Assembly: GCF_030704535.1 (NCBI RefSeq)
Contig: NC_081812.1
Coordinates: 20,311,501 to 20,375,500, forward strand
Direction: 5' to 3'
DNA length: 64,000 nucleotides
DNA from: Vitis vinifera
Lineage: Eukaryota > Streptophyta > Magnoliopsida > Vitales > Vitaceae
Part shown: positions 60,362 through 64,000 of the stretch, piece after piece
Numbering within the stretch: position 1 is the stretch's first letter
Layout of the letters: every line of letters starts with the position of its first letter
Notes under the pieces: model-generated
Told to the model about the DNA's origin: nothing
The model's input: the letters and a program-made list of their open reading frames with translations, nothing else
The model's database searches: none
Translations under genes and position numbers: made by a program

Positions 60362-60563
60362 CTTTACAAAACAATAAACAGTAATTAGAAAATCTTGATT
60401 AAGGGAAAAAGTACACAATAAAAATGCAATAAGCAGAATCATTTTCACACAAGTCAATCACTACCACCAATTAGACAAGTAAGAAGCAAATAACAGCATT
60501 GATGATAAAATCAGAAGGGCAAGAGTATAACCAAGACTCTTACCATCTACACATGTAATGACC

Positions 60564-63500
60564 TCACACAAAGAATTGGCCTCCCCATAGAGACTGTCCT
60601 TGGTGCTGCTCTGGTGGTGCAATAGACTGTTGATTTCCTTTCTGAAGTTGCAGCTGCAGATTCTCGGGAAAGTGGTAATTCTGCCAGCTTTTCTGGTTTT
60701 CCATTTGCACTTGAAAAGTAGGAACTTGTTTTCCAGGAAATGGAAAGTTTTGAGTCCCATTCAAGCTGTTAATCTTACTTTCATTTTGGTATGCTTGTGC
60801 TGAGTGGTTGATGGAATGGCTGAACCCAATGCCTTGTGTTGAGGATGGCAGCTGATATCCATCAAGCCAGCTATAATCATCCACCACCAGATTTTCATTC
60901 TTCAAATTTAAACCAGAGAAGGGCTCCTCCACATTTTTGGGAGGAACAGGGCTAAATCCAGGTGGAGGGCCAGAATGCCTAACAGGTCGGCTCACTGGAT
61001 TCTTTCTCGAAATTGCTGATGAGGCTGATGAGGGCTTCATTGATAGACCGTCAGAACTGGCTCCTGACAACATAATTGAATCAAACTTGGATGGAATTAC
61101 AGTTTCAGGGACCTGACCGGGATATATATTGTGAGCACTGATATTGACAGACTGTGGAAAAGGAAGTGAGGGTGTAGCAGCCCTTAAACCTCCTAAACTT
61201 TCTTGTAGCTCAGTGTTCATAGAAAGCCCATTCTCCATGAAGCTCAAACCATTCAACCCATTAGTAATAGAAGTTTGTTGCTCCACCAGCCACTTTGATG
61301 TGGTTGGTTGCAATGTTTGCAAATGTTGGTGGAAACCATCAGCAAGAGTAGTAAGAGGCCTGGACCCATTCTGCAAATAGAGACCATCATATGGGGCCGA
61401 AACAGATGCAATAGGACTTCCCAAGTCAACCTTGCGGGCATCAACACCAGTCCCAAAAGCCTCATGAGAAGTTACCTTTGGAGCAATGACATCAACAAAC
61501 TTGTCAGCAGCTGATGGTTTGAAGACAATTTCCTCATCCTCTTCTTCTCCTTCCAGGTATAATTGTGGCTTCTGCTGCAAAGTGCTTGAGTTCATATTTT
61601 TCTCTTCTGGATGTTCTTGGCCCGCACCATTTACTGCAAGTACTTCAAAAGAACCACTGAATGCAAAGTCATTGGCCATTTGAGGATCAACTCCAATAGA
61701 AAATTTCTTCAACTTTGGATCAAAATATATTCCCTGTTGCCCAATCCTAACAATGTTTATAAGAGACTTTCCCGCCGCAATAATCCTCTCAACACGAGCA
61801 TTTTTATCCTTATTGCCACCGTCACTTCCAAAAGACTGCTTTCTTGAATAATCAAGAATGAGTTGTGCAGGCAGAAGTGGCAAGAATCCTCTTAATTCAA
61901 AGTCCTCCCACAATGCAAGCCGGTTGGCAGTCTCACCTTCTTCATACTTACTCATATTGAAGAAACAAATTTCATCCTGATCCTCATTACTGGACGTGAA
62001 CCCACTCGACAGGAGATTGTTCAAGAACGAAATACAATGGTTCCAAAAGAATGTTCTAGCAGTAGCTTGTTTCTCCTCCACTTCGTTCCCAACTGCAATA
62101 TCTGGATGACAGGCTAACCACTCCAAAAACACAAGCACACCAGGCAATAGGAAGCTAGCACAAGGATCATGCAACTGTAGGCACCTCTCAAGAATGCAAC
62201 CCATAAACTCAAAGATAACAGTAAATATATTCTGAAGTAGAACTGAACGTTGTAAGATTTCTGCATAGGACTGATTTTCAGTTTCCCTATTCACATTGTG
62301 AACTGCGAATATCAGAATGGCTATAAGTCTGACAGTCATAAGTCTATTTTCAGCGGCACCAGAACCAAAATTGTGCTCCTCTTCAGGTCCAGAAGATAGA
62401 AGCTCTAGAAGATTGCCTTTAGCCATGGAGTAAACTTCTTCAAATGTTTCCAAGCTGGAGAAAGATGAACAGTAGAAAAGAGTTACTTCATAATGAAAGG
62501 GAGTGTTATACACCTGCCTAATCTAATGTTATATTGAAATACCTTGTGCGTGTGAAAAGGATGCCATTTAGTCGGACAAATCGGATCCGGAATGCCTTAA
62601 AAGTTTCACGTACACTGGATGCTCTTTCCTTGACACTACTTACTTCTTTTTTATTATTTTTCAAGGGAGTCCTTGCTTCAGCTTTTCCCCTTCCTTTCCC
62701 ATTCATTCGCACTGGTGCAATCACTGAAGACGCTTTGGCATCTCCAAGCAGCTGGGAATAACTCTGACGGTTCTGCCAAAAACAAATATAGGTAAATGGT
62801 AAACTTGACATGTATGTCGTCTGAAAACCACACCTTTTGCACCATCATGTTCCTTTCTTGAGACTAACATAAATTGCAACACAGAAAACTATCTAGCTAA
62901 CTTATTTTGATAATGAATCTAACAGTTTGCACAGACAAATATTATTAAAATAATAGCATGTGTGTAAGCATACCTTCTCAAATGCAATAGTCAAGTTTTC
63001 TCTTGCAGTTGAGAAAGGATTATCAACTGCCAGACTCCGAAAATAGCGGTAAACAGTCACCAATTCATCACCCGAATAGGAAGCCAATATAGCAAGCTGA
63101 GAACAAGGTGATGATAAGTCTATGGAAAAGATTCATGACCATAAGATTATCAAATATGAAGAAATGAAATATGTATAGCAAGCAACAAAATGAATAGAGT
63201 GAAAGCACGATAGCAATGTAATAAAAAGAAAAACCTGATGATGTGGGTTGCCACTTGAAGGCCAGAGTGAAGAAGCTTCCATATAATAACTAGATGCTGC
63301 TGCATAGTCTCTAGCTTTAGAATCACCATCACCATATAAACCTTTATAACGCGCAAGGTCACCCAGGTAAATCAGACAACGGTGGCAGGAAATCATGCCT
63401 TTCTTTATGTCAGCAGATTTATTCCCATCTCTAGACATGACAATCTGATTGTCCTTATCTTCGGAGAAATAACCCAGAGGTAGACCATACTTTGCTCTAA

Positions 63501-63840
63501 TCTTCAACATTAGATCATGGTAAAATCCAGTTGCTTCAGAAAGAAAGGTTTTGAATTGTGCACGAATTTTTCCAATTCGATCAGGTCGTGCAGAACCCTT
63601 CAAACTCTGAGAAGTGTTTGAAGCTGATGAAGCCAGAGCAGCACTGAAGTGTGCTCGTAGCTCCTCAATTCGCCTGTAATGCAACTGCCACAAAGCATAC
63701 TCTATTTCATGCTGTTCAGAGAAAGCATTGTCTTCAAGAATAATCGCTTCATAGTTCTCTCGCATCTGTTGCCATGCATTGGGATCAAAGGAAATTCTTG
63801 CTTGGGCAGACCTCCGGCGCTTACTCTCCAACTCTACATT
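60564..63840 (-). CDS. SMG7: SMG7, nonsense-mediated mRNA decay factor (first coding exon outside window)
   Basis: Plant SMG7 (EST1-related). It binds phosphorylated UPF1 through an N-terminal 14-3-3-like and TPR helical domain and directs targets to decay; in plants it also acts in meiotic exit. Exons in window: 63840-63235, 63096-62974, 62772-62543 and 62454-60564 (949 codons, in phase). The first in-window exon opens with NVELESKRRRSAQARISFDP, then YEAIILEDNAFSEQHEIEYA, the conserved 14-3-3-like start. The initiation exon, expected to add about 20-25 residues, is to the right. The TPR helices include SCHRCLIYLGDLARYKGLYG. The C-terminal half is low-complexity and ends QSLWGGQFFV. No break is seen. 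Downstream of the stop are spliced 3' UTR exons, a known setting for NMD autoregulation. Confidence 0.94.
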
Positions 63841-64000
63841 CTATGATAAAAGGCAAATGTCAATAAACTGAGGACCATTTTTTCTTTCAGCAAGAACTGG
63901 GGATCAAATTATTGAATTATATTTAGCAATTACTAGCCCAACATAACAGGTTCCTGATTAGAAATCCAATAATAGAGAGCATATGAAACAGGTATAATAT
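63841..64000 (-). other. SMG7 intron 1 (partial)
   Basis: Sequence immediately upstream (minus strand) of the CATAG acceptor at 63841-63845. The donor is off the right edge. There is no other feature. Confidence 0.7.

Noticed and set aside
1-64000. CRISPR arrays, bacterial operons, rRNA or clear tRNA genes
   Set aside because: None seen; the DNA is plant nuclear. Isolated A and B boxes belong to the SINE.

Overview
The window is plant nuclear DNA, most likely from a woody core eudicot close to grapevine (Vitis). Evidence: spliced genes with GT-AG introns, AT-rich intergenic DNA full of small inverted-repeat elements, fragments of copia and plant pararetrovirus type, and gene products that read like grapevine proteins. 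The genus is inference; a search was not possible.

Layout. 1-3214 (-): 5' part of a TGA-class bZIP transcription factor, running off the left edge, with a tRNA-derived SINE in an intron. 4.4-12.5 kb: AT-rich intergenic DNA with inverted-repeat elements and a 126-bp tandem duplication. 12536-12967 (+): intronless VQ protein of the SIB1 type. 13-19.4 kb: intergenic, with two abutting inverted copies of one repeat. 19421-23967 (-): complete four-exon NUDT16-type Nudix hydrolase. 26.9-28.1 kb: tandem repeats and a copia pol-LTR remnant that abuts the 3' end of the next gene. 28162-32515 (-): complete 12-exon AVT1-type vacuolar amino acid transporter, with 24-nt and 20-nt micro-exons and one U12-type intron. 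32.5-43.5 kb: intergenic, with a GC-ended inverted-repeat element at 36773-37226 and a broken caulimovirid-like insertion (39971-42149) inside an older repeat. 43540-44372 (+): small protein with an EF-hand-like look and a first splice junction that does not resolve. About 45055-46597 (-): compact copia-like element with two LTRs and a gag fragment only. 47233-49871 (+): eight-exon coiled-coil protein of unknown function. 52073-56353 (+): complete PIP5K with eight MORN repeats. 60228-63840 (-): SMG7, a nonsense-mediated decay factor, lacking only its first coding exon; a spliced exon in its 3' UTR fits NMD autoregulation.

The genes are ordinary plant housekeeping, signalling and defence genes and do not form a cluster or pathway. 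A loose link is that TGA factors and SIB1-type VQ proteins both act in salicylate and immune signalling, and the SIB1-like promoter has a pair of TGACG motifs. I see no convincing new multi-gene system. The most interesting signals are the AT-AA U12 intron, the nested and permuted pararetrovirus fragment, the SMG7 3' UTR introns, the SINE with an exact target-site duplication, and the shared inverted-repeat families.
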